A DNA stretch of 64,000 nt from SM1-73 sp964588305 (lineage in GTDB: Bacteria; Zixibacteria; MSB-5A5; SM1-73), in assembly GCA_964588305.1 (NCBI GenBank), contig CAZPOP010000013.1, forward strand, positions 1-64,000, read 5' to 3'. The translations under genes and the position numbers were made by a program. Positions 1 to 9,774 of the stretch are shown here, piece by piece (within the stretch, counting starts at the first letter, position 1; each line of letters begins with the position of its first letter). Under the pieces are notes generated by a model, which was given only the letters and a program-made list of their open reading frames with translations, had not been told where the DNA came from and searched no databases.

Positions 1-923
<923 letters not shown>

Positions 924-1020
924 ATTAAATTTATCTCTTGATCTCGAACCTAAGCAGACCTGATGCCTGTCTTTTTGGTTCCTCTATGAGGTTGTCCTGA
1001 AATTTTCTTTCAAGAAGATT

Positions 1021-1138
<118 letters not shown>

Positions 1139-1150
1139 ATAAGAAATCTA

Positions 1151-1174
1151 GCCCTCTTTCAAAAGAGGGCTTTT
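1151..1174 (+). terminator. Rho-independent terminator of the rRNA operon
   Basis: A perfect 8-base stem (GCCCTCTT / AAGAGGGC) with a 4-base loop is followed directly by TTTTCATTTAT. It lies 13 bases after the 5S gene, as expected for the end of an rrn operon. Confidence 0.9.
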
Positions 1175-1195
1175 CATTTATAGGGAAACTTGGGC

Positions 1196-1237
1196 TGTAG
1201 TTGCCCAATTCATTGGGCGGTTCAATTCGGGCAACCG
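1196..1237. repeat. Dispersed palindromic element, TGTAGTTGCCCA type, copy 1
   Basis: TGTAGTTGCCCA begins a 23-base unit (1196-1218) that recurs at 11485-11507 with two differences. It contains the hairpin GCCCAAT-TC-ATTGGGC, and GTTGCCC at 1200-1206 can pair with GGGCAAC at 1229-1235. The rest of the 1171-1443 gap holds only further short inverted repeats and no credible gene. Confidence 0.7.
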
Positions 1238-1443
1238 TGTGGGAGTCCCGACCGGATTTTGTCGTTGACAATCGGTTCCGTCTCTTGATTTGTAGATCAA
1301 CCATGCCCGCAGGGCTGCTTGAGATTTCTGTGCTGCGTCGACCAGGCTTCGCCATGCTCGACCTACAAATGCTTCTCTATGATTTGCCTGCGAGGTGTGA
1401 TCGAAGGATCCTGCAAAAACAAACTTCTGCACTCCGTTCTCGT

Positions 1444-2568
1444 CTAGGCAATCCTTTTGGCGATCCAGCTTTTTCTTAAGAAAATCGCCTTTTCGGGGCA
1501 GAGTTCGTGGCAGCACATGCAGTTTATGCAGTTAGCATAGTCAAAATGGGGCTTTTTCTCTCCCTTTCGGATAGTATTGGTGGGGCAATTATCCACGCAG
1601 ATATTGCAGTTGATGCAGTTGCCGTCCAAAATGGCTGGACGAACCCAGACTAATGGTTTGATCGGTGCGAGCAGGAAGTTGGGAATCAATTTTAAGAACC
1701 GGTTAGAAGGAAGGGTGAATTTCGGCACCGAAAGCTCGGTCAGCTTCTCCCCTAACATTTCTATTTCCGAGAAAGACTTTGCACCCAGTCCGTTTTTTTG
1801 AGCAGCGGAAGTAATCTCAATCTCCCCGTCCTTGTAGCCCATTATCTTTGCGGCTATCATGTCCAAAGCCACGGCATCGGTGCTGGCAAAAAGAAGTCCC
1901 AGATATTTTGGATTTCCGGCGGAAGGACCATCCCCCTCCATGCATACGACCGCGTCTACTACGCTCAAATGCGGCTTGGTCAAGGAACAGATGTCGGCAA
2001 TCACCCTGGCGAAATCCCTGGGTTTGGGAGCCTCTTTATGGTATTCGCTTTTTCTGAAGCCGGGGATTGATCCGAACATGTTTTTCACTGCGCAGGTCAT
2101 CAAAGTCAGCGTGTGCGTCTTGAGCTTGGGCAAGCTGATAACCACATCCGCATCGAGCACTGGCTTTGCAATGAAATATCTTTTGCCCTCATCCGTCTTC
2201 CTCTCATACACCCCACTGCTTTCAAAAGGAACCAACCTTGTGCCCGTCGCAGCCACTACCTCAGCCATCTTGGTGTTTTCCCAGACTCTTTTCACCCCGC
2301 GCTCAACACCCCCGGGGCTATCCCCTATGAGCACCGTCGCACCGATGTTTTGAACCTCCTCCACCACGGCTTGAACCAGCGCAGGATGAGTGGTTATGGC
2401 ACGAGACGGGTCTTTGGCGGAAAGGAGATTAGGCTTGATTAAGACCCTCTGATCTTTTTTGACGAATTTCTCCAATCCCCCCAGGTGGGAAAAGGACTTC
2501 TTGACTGCTGCGCGGACATTGTCTAGAGTATAGTCGTGACACCTGACGATAGAGACTCTGCTTTTCAC
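1444..2568 (-). CDS. DUF362 protein with C-terminal 2x[4Fe-4S] ferredoxin domain
   Basis: This 374-residue protein has an N-terminal DUF362 domain (about residues 1-290), recognised by KPNLLSAKDPSRAITTHP and the KLKTHTLT...AVKNMFG segment. A bacterial ferredoxin domain (about 315-365) follows, with two clusters of the form CxxCxxCxxxCP: CINCNICVDNCPT and CINCMCCHELCPE. The family is widespread in anaerobes and often annotated as an iron-sulfur protein, but its reaction is not established. An electron-transfer role is inference from the clusters. The gene is 17 bases downstream of corC on the same strand and may be the last gene of that operon. A second DUF362 gene, without ferredoxin, is at 28950-30026. 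Confidence 0.9.
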   Translation of the reverse strand: MKSRVSIVRCHDYTLDNVRAAVKKSFSHLGGLEKFVKKDQRVLIKPNLLSAKDPSRAITTHPALVQAVVEEVQNIGATVLIGDSPGGVERGVKRVWENTKMAEVVAATGTRLVPFESSGVYERKTDEGKRYFIAKPVLDADVVISLPKLKTHTLTLMTCAVKNMFGSIPGFRKSEYHKEAPKPRDFARVIADICSLTKPHLSVVDAVVCMEGDGPSAGNPKYLGLLFASTDAVALDMIAAKIMGYKDGEIEITSAAQKNGLGAKSFSEIEMLGEKLTELSVPKFTLPSNRFLKLIPNFLLAPIKPLVWVRPAILDGNCINCNICVDNCPTNTIRKGEKKPHFDYANCINCMCCHELCPEKAIFLRKSWIAKRIA

Positions 2569-2585
2569 CTTCGGATTTCTTTTTT

Positions 2586-3491
2586 TCAGTGATTACTTTC
2601 GGATGGATTGTCGGGAGAAGTTGGAGTGAGAGTGACTTTGACCGTCTTGATTCTCTGTCCCTTTACTTTCTCCACCACGATTTTCAATCTCATCTGGTCC
2701 GATTCGTATTCGAGTGCTTTACCTTCCTCCGGCACACTTCCTACCAGATCGTATATAAAACCTCCCACCGTCTCAAACCCCTTCTCAGCAACATCGGTTC
2801 CCAATTCCTCATTTAAATCTTCGATGCTTACCCTGGCATCCACCCGGTAGGTGGCACCACCCAGCTTCTGGATAGGTGGAACTTCCATGTCATATTCGTC
2901 CTGGATTTCCCCCACTATTTCCTCTAAGATATCCTCCATGGTGACCAAACCTGCGGTTCCACCGTACTCATCCACTACTATGGCCATGTGGTTCTTGTCT
3001 CTTTTAAACTCTCTCAGGAGATCATCTATCTTCTTGGTTTCCGGGACAAAATGAGCCTTTCTGGCCAGCTGAGACAAATCGGCAATCTTCTTCGCCTGAG
3101 TTCCCTTTAAAAAAAGGTCTTTGACATAGATGATACCGGTAATGTTATCGATGTTTTCCTTGTAGATCGGAATCCGGGAATGTCCTCGCTTTTTCACTAT
3201 CTCCCGTATCTGGTCTAAGGTGGAGTTCTCCTCCACACAGATCATGTCAGGACGGGGCAGCATGATCTCCTTGACCTCCGTATCTGCCAGCTCCACCACC
3301 CCGTGGATCATCTCCTTTTCCTCCTCCTCCAACTCCGCCTCGTTTGCTCCCATCGCCTCAGCTACAGCTTCCAACTGCTCTTCAGTCGTTTCTTCTTCGC
3401 CTCGATGCTTCATGCTTTCTGAACCGGGATAATGAAATAGACGGTTAAAATGCCTCAATAAAGGATGTACGATCTTATCGATGATTCTCAT
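2586..3491 (-). CDS. corC: CBS-domain protein of the CorC/HlyC family
   Basis: The 301-residue protein starts with an acidic linker and a conserved ELADTEVKEIMLPRPDM segment. It then has two CBS domains (about residues 75-195, including DEYGGTAGLVTMEDILEEIV) and a C-terminal CorC_HlyC domain (about 210-290). No DUF21 membrane domain is present, so this is the short soluble type. The family is linked to Mg2+/Co2+ efflux or membrane-associated transport regulation, but the biochemical role is uncertain. It lies downstream of phoH-pgpH-ybeY, a gene order conserved in many bacteria, which supports the call. Confidence 0.9.
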   Translation of the reverse strand: MRIIDKIVHPLLRHFNRLFHYPGSESMKHRGEEETTEEQLEAVAEAMGANEAELEEEEKEMIHGVVELADTEVKEIMLPRPDMICVEENSTLDQIREIVKKRGHSRIPIYKENIDNITGIIYVKDLFLKGTQAKKIADLSQLARKAHFVPETKKIDDLLREFKRDKNHMAIVVDEYGGTAGLVTMEDILEEIVGEIQDEYDMEVPPIQKLGGATYRVDARVSIEDLNEELGTDVAEKGFETVGGFIYDLVGSVPEEGKALEYESDQMRLKIVVEKVKGQRIKTVKVTLTPTSPDNPSESNH

Positions 3492-3551
3492 ATTACCCTG
3501 TAGTCTTAGACCTTAAGGTTTTAGTATGAACCTGGGGGGTTGCACGTTCGA

Positions 3552-4007
3552 CTAAGCCCTCCGAGTCAGATATGCCTCCTCCTTTTCCTTCATTATCTTC
3601 ATCTGTGCTCTATTCTTATGGTCGTACCCTAAAAGATGCAGGAGTCCATGAACCACCAGGCGGGATGTCTCTTCCTTTAGGCTTATTCCATACTCGACCG
3701 CCTGCCTTTTGGCCTGGTCCAAGGAAACATAAATATCCCCCAGGCTGGGATAACCCACCGTCATATTCTCACCTTCATTCATGCCAAATGATAGCACGTC
3801 TGTGGTTTTTCTTCTCCTGGTGAATTTCCGATTTAATCTCTTCATAAAGTCATCGTCGACGAATATTACGTCCACGGATAAATCTGCTCCCTCCGATCGT
3901 AACACTCTTTTGATAGTGTCTTCGACTTGTCTTCTGTTAATCCTACGCACGGGATGAATGTTGTGGATGGTGGTTTCTCTCAATTTGGCTTTCGCAGAAC
4001 GGATCAT
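3552..4007 (-). CDS. ybeY: Endoribonuclease YbeY (rRNA maturation factor)
   Basis: This 151-residue protein has the YbeY signature HGLLHLLGYDH (H-x3-H-x5-H), which binds the catalytic zinc, preceded by the conserved TTDVLSF segment. YbeY acts in 16S rRNA 3'-end maturation and ribosome quality control. The ATG overlaps the stop codon of pgpH in an ATGA, so the two are probably translationally coupled. The length is typical of the family, and the neighbours (phoH, pgpH, corC) are the usual ones. Confidence 0.95.
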   Translation of the reverse strand: MIRSAKAKLRETTIHNIHPVRRINRRQVEDTIKRVLRSEGADLSVDVIFVDDDFMKRLNRKFTRRRKTTDVLSFGMNEGENMTVGYPSLGDIYVSLDQAKRQAVEYGISLKEETSRLVVHGLLHLLGYDHKNRAQMKIMKEKEEAYLTRRA

Positions 4008-6235
4008 GCCGTTGTTTCCACTGGTTCCGGATATTCGACCCGGGGATGAAAGACGCTGATCAGGACGGGCAGGAAACTCTGCAGTATGGCGGACAGCTCT
4101 CTGAAGGTCAGGTTGGAATCAGCCAATTCGCCGGCTTGGAGTTTTGAATCTATGATCTTCTTGGTCAAACTCTTTATGCGAGAGGGCTTGGGGTCATCCA
4201 GGGTGCGGGAGGCAGCCTCCACCGCATCTGCCAACATCACGATGGCGGTCTCTTTGGAGTGGGGCCTGGGACCGGGATACCTGTATTCATCCATTGAATC
4301 CTGTGTGGCTCCCTGCTCCAAGGCCTTGTTGTAAAAGTAGCTCATCAGCGTGGTACCGTGGTGTTCCTGGATGAAGTCGATCACGCTCTTGGGAAGGTTA
4401 GCCTCCCGGGCCATCTCCACTCCTTCTTTGACGTGAGACTCCAAAATCAGGGCACTCATGGAAGGTACAAGTTTCTCATGCTTATTTCTCGATCCGGTTT
4501 GATTCTCCACGAAATATTCCGGCTTTTCCATCTTGCCGATATCGTGATAGTAGGCTCCCACCCGGGCCAAAAGCACGTTGGCTCCAATGGCTTTGGCTGC
4601 CGCCTCGGCTAAATTCGCCACGATTATGCTGTGATGATAGGTGCCGGGAGCTTCCAAAGCAAGTCGTTTGAGAAGGGGACGATTCAAATCGGAAAGCTCA
4701 AGCAAAGTGATATCGGTGCTGACATCGAAGATCGACTCAAAGATGGGCAAAAGGCCGATGGTTAGAATGGGCGAAATGAACCCGTTGAACAGTCCATACC
4801 CGCACAATGACAAAACTGCGCCGGGGGAGGAAAGCTTCAACGATTCAGCAAAATAAATAAAGACCACGTAGGCAAAGGATATGTAAAGCATGGGGCGATA
4901 GAACCTAAACCGGTGCGCGACCTCCTTGACACTGTAACATGCCAGGGTTCCCGCCACGATGCTGATAAAGGCCAGCTTGAAATCGAACAGGTTCACAACT
5001 CCCAAAAGCAGCCCTAAGACGAAGGTGGAGATCAGACCCACCTCCAGGTCCAGGAGAATGGTCAGAAGCATGGAAGCGATGGTGATCGGGATTAAGTATT
5101 CCGAAAGCTGCCACCTGAACAAAAGGAGATAGGCTATCACCATTTCCAGGATGAGAATGCTTGAGACCATCATAATCTTCGAGTTGTCGTAGAAGACGTC
5201 CCTTTTGATAAAGTATAGAAACAGAGCCAAAGCCAGAAGTATCGCCCCCACAAAAAAGATCCGACCCACAAGAGGAAACAGGAAATGCCAGGGATTAGAT
5301 TTGACGCCAGCCTCGATTCTGGATTCTTCCAAGGAGGAGAGTTTCTCTATATCTTCCTGAGTAACTCGCTGCCCCTTCCCTACTATGGTCTCCCCCTTTA
5401 ATACCAATCCTTTCTGGTTGGTGATCGATCTCAGCGCTTCTTCTTTTTGGGTCTCCATTCCATCTTGATCCAAGGTCAAATTGGGTACCAAAAAGCGGCT
5501 TCCCACCTCATATAACGCCTTTACCGTAAGCTGATCATTCTCGAATATCACCATGGCTAACGAGAGCAGCCTCTCTTTGGCTCGAGAAAGATCCAGAAGC
5601 TCATCTTTGGTCAGGATTCGGCCGAGCTTGGCCGAGTCTGGAGCGTTCTCGGATTCACTCGTGACCATAGCATCGTTACTCTCACCGAACGGCAGATCTT
5701 GAATGTCCTCGACTATTCCAACCTGATAAAGTTCCTGCAGGACATCAATCAGGTTGGAGCCAAATGGGTCCAGTTCCCTCTCCGTGCTCAACAGAAAGAT
5801 TCCCTCCTCCTCCAGGTAGGGAAAGAGAAGACGAAAATCTCTTCTTCTCGACTCAGGAATCTGGTTGGACTCATTTACGCTGTCCACCTTAGCTAAAAAC
5901 CGCTCCACCGAGGCTATCACCGAATCGCCTTTTTCTCTATCCAATTCCAGGATCACCGGAAGATTGGCTAAGACCAACCCTCTGTCCTCTTCCAATTCCT
6001 CGTTGCTTTTCAAAACAGGAAAGGTGAAGGGGGCGATGATCTCCTCGGCCGCCGTGCCTCCCACCGATGGAAGATCCAAAGATTGATAGATGGAGGAGAG
6101 GGGAAAAAGAAAGACTATCACACCAAGGGTAACCAGAGCCATAACTGCCCGGAGAACCTGGCTCCGTACCTTGTGACTTCTTCCGTTTTTTTCTGAATTG
6201 GACTTAAACGAAACAGACTTTTTAAAATCACGCAT
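4004..6235 (-). CDS. pgpH: 7TM-HD domain cyclic-di-AMP phosphodiesterase-like protein (PgpH/YqfF)
   Basis: This 743-residue protein has an N-terminal signal-anchor helix (about residues 25-50) and an extracytoplasmic 7TMR-HDED sensor region (about 60-310). A seven-helix membrane block (about 320-500) follows, then a cytoplasmic HD domain (about 510-715) with LEAPGTYHHSIIVANLAEAA and the metal-binding YYHDIGKMEKPEYF near residue 560. In Listeria and Bacillus this architecture hydrolyses the second messenger c-di-AMP. No c-di-AMP synthase is visible in this window, so the substrate is inferred from family knowledge. It is followed by overlapping ybeY and preceded by phoH. Confidence 0.92.
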   Translation of the reverse strand: MRDFKKSVSFKSNSEKNGRSHKVRSQVLRAVMALVTLGVIVFLFPLSSIYQSLDLPSVGGTAAEEIIAPFTFPVLKSNEELEEDRGLVLANLPVILELDREKGDSVIASVERFLAKVDSVNESNQIPESRRRDFRLLFPYLEEEGIFLLSTERELDPFGSNLIDVLQELYQVGIVEDIQDLPFGESNDAMVTSESENAPDSAKLGRILTKDELLDLSRAKERLLSLAMVIFENDQLTVKALYEVGSRFLVPNLTLDQDGMETQKEEALRSITNQKGLVLKGETIVGKGQRVTQEDIEKLSSLEESRIEAGVKSNPWHFLFPLVGRIFFVGAILLALALFLYFIKRDVFYDNSKIMMVSSILILEMVIAYLLLFRWQLSEYLIPITIASMLLTILLDLEVGLISTFVLGLLLGVVNLFDFKLAFISIVAGTLACYSVKEVAHRFRFYRPMLYISFAYVVFIYFAESLKLSSPGAVLSLCGYGLFNGFISPILTIGLLPIFESIFDVSTDITLLELSDLNRPLLKRLALEAPGTYHHSIIVANLAEAAAKAIGANVLLARVGAYYHDIGKMEKPEYFVENQTGSRNKHEKLVPSMSALILESHVKEGVEMAREANLPKSVIDFIQEHHGTTLMSYFYNKALEQGATQDSMDEYRYPGPRPHSKETAIVMLADAVEAASRTLDDPKPSRIKSLTKKIIDSKLQAGELADSNLTFRELSAILQSFLPVLISVFHPRVEYPEPVETTA

Positions 6236-6305
6236 AAAATCTAATGATGAAAGGCCAATGAAGCATGGCGAGCCTCTTCGCTTTTCACTCCCTGTAGTTC
6301 ATTCA

Positions 6306-7286
6306 TCATTCCTTTCGATGCGAAATGTTCTGCTGATCCTCGTACTTTTGGTAGGCTTTGATGATCTCCTGAACCAACCGGTGTCTAACCACGTCTTTTT
6401 CCGTCAGATATATGAACTCGATTCCCTTCACCCCTTTTAGGATTTTCTGAATCTGAACCAATCCCGATGCTTTTTTGTTGTCTAAATCTATCTGAGTGAT
6501 ATCGCCGGTAATAACCGCCTTGGAGTTTACCCCTAATCTGGTCAAAAACATCTTCATCTGTGCCACGGTGGTGTTCTGTGCCTCATCCAAAATTACGAAG
6601 GAATTGTTCAAGGTCCTTCCTCTCATAAATGCCAAGGGAACTATCTCAATCACACCCATCTCCATCAGTTTGCGTATTTTCTCTGCCGACAACATGTCAT
6701 GCAAAGCATCATAGACCGGCCTTAAATACGGATCCACTTTTGCCCGGATGTCACCGGGAAGGAACCCCAGGCTCTCCCCTGCTTCGACGGCCGGCCTCAC
6801 CAAGATCACTCGTCCTACCCTCTTCTTCTTTAGGGCGGAGACCGCCATCGCCACGCCCAAATAGGTCTTTCCTGTGCCGGCGGGACCTATGGAGAAAACG
6901 ATGTCATATCTTCCTATGGCATTAACGTAATTCTTCTGACCGACGGTTCGGGGCTTTATGCTTTCCTTGGCGGTAAGGGACGTGACTATGGAACCGACCT
7001 GCAGATCATTAAAGGGGCCTATGCCGTCCTGTTTCACCATGCTGATGGCGTATAAGACATATCTTTCCGAAAGCTCCTTGCTCTTTTGCAGATGGGAGAT
7101 AAGATCCGCGAACAGGGCTTCCAGCAATCTTATCTCTTTCTCGTTTCCCTTCAGATTTATGGAGTCACCCCGGGCTACGATCTTGGCATCGAACTGGCTT
7201 TCGATCAGGCGCAGGAAAGAACTGCTCTGCCCGAAAAGCAGCCTCTGGTCAACATCCCCAATATTTATTTTTTTGCTTTTTATCAA
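6306..7286 (-). CDS. phoH: PhoH-family ATPase
   Basis: The 326-residue protein carries Walker A GPAGTGKTYLGVA near residue 135 and Walker B FVILDEAQN, followed by the conserved KMFLTRLG and TGDITQIDL segments. It also has a short N-terminal KH-like region, as in PhoH/YbeZ. These proteins are P-loop ATPases functionally linked to YbeY and RNA metabolism. The first codon of the frame is TTG, with AGAGG just upstream. It is the first gene of the phoH-pgpH-ybeY-corC cluster. Confidence 0.93.
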   Translation of the reverse strand: MIKSKKINIGDVDQRLLFGQSSSFLRLIESQFDAKIVARGDSINLKGNEKEIRLLEALFADLISHLQKSKELSERYVLYAISMVKQDGIGPFNDLQVGSIVTSLTAKESIKPRTVGQKNYVNAIGRYDIVFSIGPAGTGKTYLGVAMAVSALKKKRVGRVILVRPAVEAGESLGFLPGDIRAKVDPYLRPVYDALHDMLSAEKIRKLMEMGVIEIVPLAFMRGRTLNNSFVILDEAQNTTVAQMKMFLTRLGVNSKAVITGDITQIDLDNKKASGLVQIQKILKGVKGIEFIYLTEKDVVRHRLVQEIIKAYQKYEDQQNISHRKE

Positions 7287-7440
7287 TACCTCTTTTTCTT
7301 ACCTCTCGATTTAGATCTTTGCTGGTTTATGTTAAAGTTTTTATTGAAATGGCAATCTCTGAGAATTCAACATTGAGAAACCATCATCCTTGTGGGTCTC
7401 CTCTTGGTCTGCCTACTGAATACTGCTTACTGGAGACTGA

Positions 7441-9264
7441 TTAGTGATCATCCTCCGCTCTCCTTATCCCTAATTCCCTCAATTGTCTATCGTCTACCTC
7501 CGAAGGTGCTGCGTCCATCAAAGACTGCGCACCCGTGGTCTTGGGAAAAGCGATCACGTCTCTTATGGAATCGGATCCGGTCATCAAAGCCACGATTCTA
7601 TCCAGACCTGGCGCAATCCCGCCGTGCGGCGGAGCACCATATTCTAGCGCTCTCAAGAGAAAACCAAACATCTTCTCCGCCCTTTGGTCATCTATCCCCA
7701 AAACATTCAGTATCTTTTGCTGAAGCTCTCTTTTGTGATTCCGGATGCCGCCCGAGGCAATCTCCGTGCCGTTTAAAACCAGATCATACTGATGCGCTCT
7801 TATGTTTTTCCAAGGATGGTTTTCATCGTCCAGGGGGAGATCGGACTCAAATCCTGAATCCAGTTTTTCCATGTCCTCCTGGTAGGGCATGGTGACTATA
7901 TTGTGCATGGCGTCGAATCGTTTCTCCTCGTGATTGTATTCAAAAAGAGGGAACTCGTATATCCACAGAAAATCCCACTTGCCCCGATCTGCCAGATTAT
8001 ACTTACGTCCAATCTCCAGTCTCAGTTTCCCCAAAGACTCCAGCACCACTCGAGGCTGATCTGCTATTACAAGGCCCATGTCGCCCTCTTCCAGATTGAG
8101 TTTTTGGACGATGGAGGATAATTCTTCCGGCTTTACGTATTTCTTGATCGGAGACTTAAAACCTTCGCTTAAATGGGCCAGGTAGATCAGCCCCTTGGCT
8201 CCCGATTTCTTGGCTGACTGCTCCAACTGATCTATCTCTTTTCGGGAGAGTTTTGCTCCTCCCTTGAAATTCATTCCGCAAACGACTCCCTGATTCTTGA
8301 CGGTCTCGGAAAAGACCTTGAACTCAGATCCGCTGACAGACTCTGTCAACTCCTTTATCTCCATTCCAAATCGCGTGTCCGGCTTATCTGTTCCGAATCT
8401 CTCCATGGCGTCCTTGAATCTCAATCTTGGAAAGGGAATCGTGATCGCCACGCCTAACACTTCCTTGAACACGTAAACCATCATCCCTTCAACCACAGCA
8501 AAGACGTCATCTTCGGTGACAAAGGACATCTCCATGTCAATTTGAGTGTGCTCCGGCTGACGATCTGCCCTCAGGTCCTCGTCTCTCAAACATCGGGCTA
8601 TCTGGAAATATCTATCGAACCCGGAAATCATCAGTATCTGTTTCAGGAGTTGGGGAGATTGAGGCAAAGCGTAGAATTTTCCCGGATTCACTCTGCTGGG
8701 AACGATGAAATCCCTGGCGCCTTCGGGGGTGCTTCTGATCAAAAGGGGCGTTTCTATATCATAAAACCCTTGTGAATCCAGGTAGTCTCTTAGCGCCTTG
8801 GTGACCTCTTGTCTTATTCTTATCTTCTCCTGAAGAGGAGAACGTCTCAAATCGAGATATCTATATTTTAGTCTCAATTCCTCATTAGCATTTGTCTCGT
8901 CTTCGATCTCAAAAGGCGGAGTTTTCGATTCATTCAGAACGGTCATCTTTTTTACTATGACCTCGATTTCGCCGGTGGGCATATCTTTGTTGGCCATTCC
9001 TTCGGGTCTTTCGTTTACCTCGCCTTCCACACTGATCACGTACTCGGCCCTAAGGTGCGCCGCTTCATTCATGGTTTTTTGATCGAGCAAGTCCGGTTTG
9101 AAGACCACCTGGGTCAACCCGTATCTATCTCTTAAATCTATGAAGAGTAAGCCCCCGTGATCTCTCCACCGGTGCACCCAGCCATTTAAGATAACCTTCT
9201 TCCCTGTATCCGATTTTCCTAATTCCCCGCAAGTGTGCGTTCGTTTAAGAGGTTCAAATCCCAC
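7441..9264 (-). CDS. aspS: Aspartyl-tRNA synthetase, probably non-discriminating
   Basis: This 607-residue class II synthetase has an N-terminal OB fold (about 1-110), catalytic motif 2 around FQIARCLRDEDLRADRQPE, a GAD insertion (about 300-420) and motif 3 GGIAPGLDRIVALM. It charges tRNA with aspartate. In the anticodon-binding domain, residues 35-38 read DHGG. A His at the equivalent position is reported in non-discriminating bacterial AspRS enzymes that also charge tRNA-Asn, whereas E. coli has Leu. That would require an amidotransferase (GatCAB), which is not in this window. The start is GTG with GGAG five bases upstream. Confidence 0.96.
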   Translation of the reverse strand: MGFEPLKRTHTCGELGKSDTGKKVILNGWVHRWRDHGGLLFIDLRDRYGLTQVVFKPDLLDQKTMNEAAHLRAEYVISVEGEVNERPEGMANKDMPTGEIEVIVKKMTVLNESKTPPFEIEDETNANEELRLKYRYLDLRRSPLQEKIRIRQEVTKALRDYLDSQGFYDIETPLLIRSTPEGARDFIVPSRVNPGKFYALPQSPQLLKQILMISGFDRYFQIARCLRDEDLRADRQPEHTQIDMEMSFVTEDDVFAVVEGMMVYVFKEVLGVAITIPFPRLRFKDAMERFGTDKPDTRFGMEIKELTESVSGSEFKVFSETVKNQGVVCGMNFKGGAKLSRKEIDQLEQSAKKSGAKGLIYLAHLSEGFKSPIKKYVKPEELSSIVQKLNLEEGDMGLVIADQPRVVLESLGKLRLEIGRKYNLADRGKWDFLWIYEFPLFEYNHEEKRFDAMHNIVTMPYQEDMEKLDSGFESDLPLDDENHPWKNIRAHQYDLVLNGTEIASGGIRNHKRELQQKILNVLGIDDQRAEKMFGFLLRALEYGAPPHGGIAPGLDRIVALMTGSDSIRDVIAFPKTTGAQSLMDAAPSEVDDRQLRELGIRRAEDDH

Positions 9265-9314
9265 AAGCTCTCCGATCTTTATATTAAAAGCTTTTCATTC
9301 ATCGATGTAAACTC

Positions 9315-9484
9315 TTAGCAGTTTTTGACCAACTCTTTAGCAGTGTCCAAATATGCTCTTATAGCGTCTTCAATATTCTCCAAAGCCTCTCTTTCCGTTG
9401 CCCCTGCGACCAACAACCAGGCAAACCAGGATACCAAACAGCGTAGCCCTCTTCTGTTTTTTTAATGTTCACTTTGTTTTTCAT
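9315..9484 (-). pseudogene. HicB-like antitoxin gene, frameshifted
   Basis: The minus strand from ATG at 9484 reads MKNKVNIKKTEEGYAVWYPG then LPGCWSQG, a typical HicB/UPF0150 N-terminus. It then goes out of frame. Adding one base in the CCCC run at 9401-9404 (GGGG on the coding strand) restores GATEREALENIEDAIRAYL followed by DTAKELVKNC and a stop at 9315-9317. The full frame would give 56 residues. Either a one-base deletion has inactivated the gene or the assembly has lost one base of a G run. No HicA toxin is visible upstream or downstream, so it appears to be an orphan. Confidence 0.75.
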
Positions 9485-9714
9485 AACTCACTCCAACTCT
9501 TCCCTACGAGCTTCAAGGGCAATCTACCGTTTAGACAGCCCTTTCTTATCTGTCTTCCCCATGATCTCTCCACCTATGGCCCCATACATTTGGAATAACC
9601 CTTTTCCCTACTTAAGACGCGAACCTCTGCGTTACATGTAAAACCCAGACGAAGGGCTGCAGGATAACCATAAAGAATTGTCAACCGCGTCAAAGGTGGG
9701 GTTGACCTACCATC

Positions 9715-9772
9715 TTAGGAGTGCGGAAGCTTGCTTCCGCAGCATCCCGCCAGAGGCGGGATGCACTCCTAA
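9715..9772. repeat. Three-way-junction palindrome between aspS and hslU
   Basis: The outer arms TTAGGAGTGC (9715-9724) and GCACTCCTAA (9763-9772) are perfectly complementary. They enclose two hairpins: GCGGAAGC-TT-GCTTCCGC (9723-9740) and GCATCCCGCC-AGA-GGCGGGATGC (9742-9764). It ends two bases from the hslU stop codon. No T tract follows, so it is not a standard terminator. It shares topology with the elements at 25448, 26369, 54052, 55008 and 60259. Confidence 0.9.
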
Positions 9773-9774
9773 AA

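Noticed and set aside
9485..9714. Search for a HicA toxin partner of the hicB-like pseudogene
   Set aside because: No frame resembling the short HicA dsRBD-like fold is present on either side.
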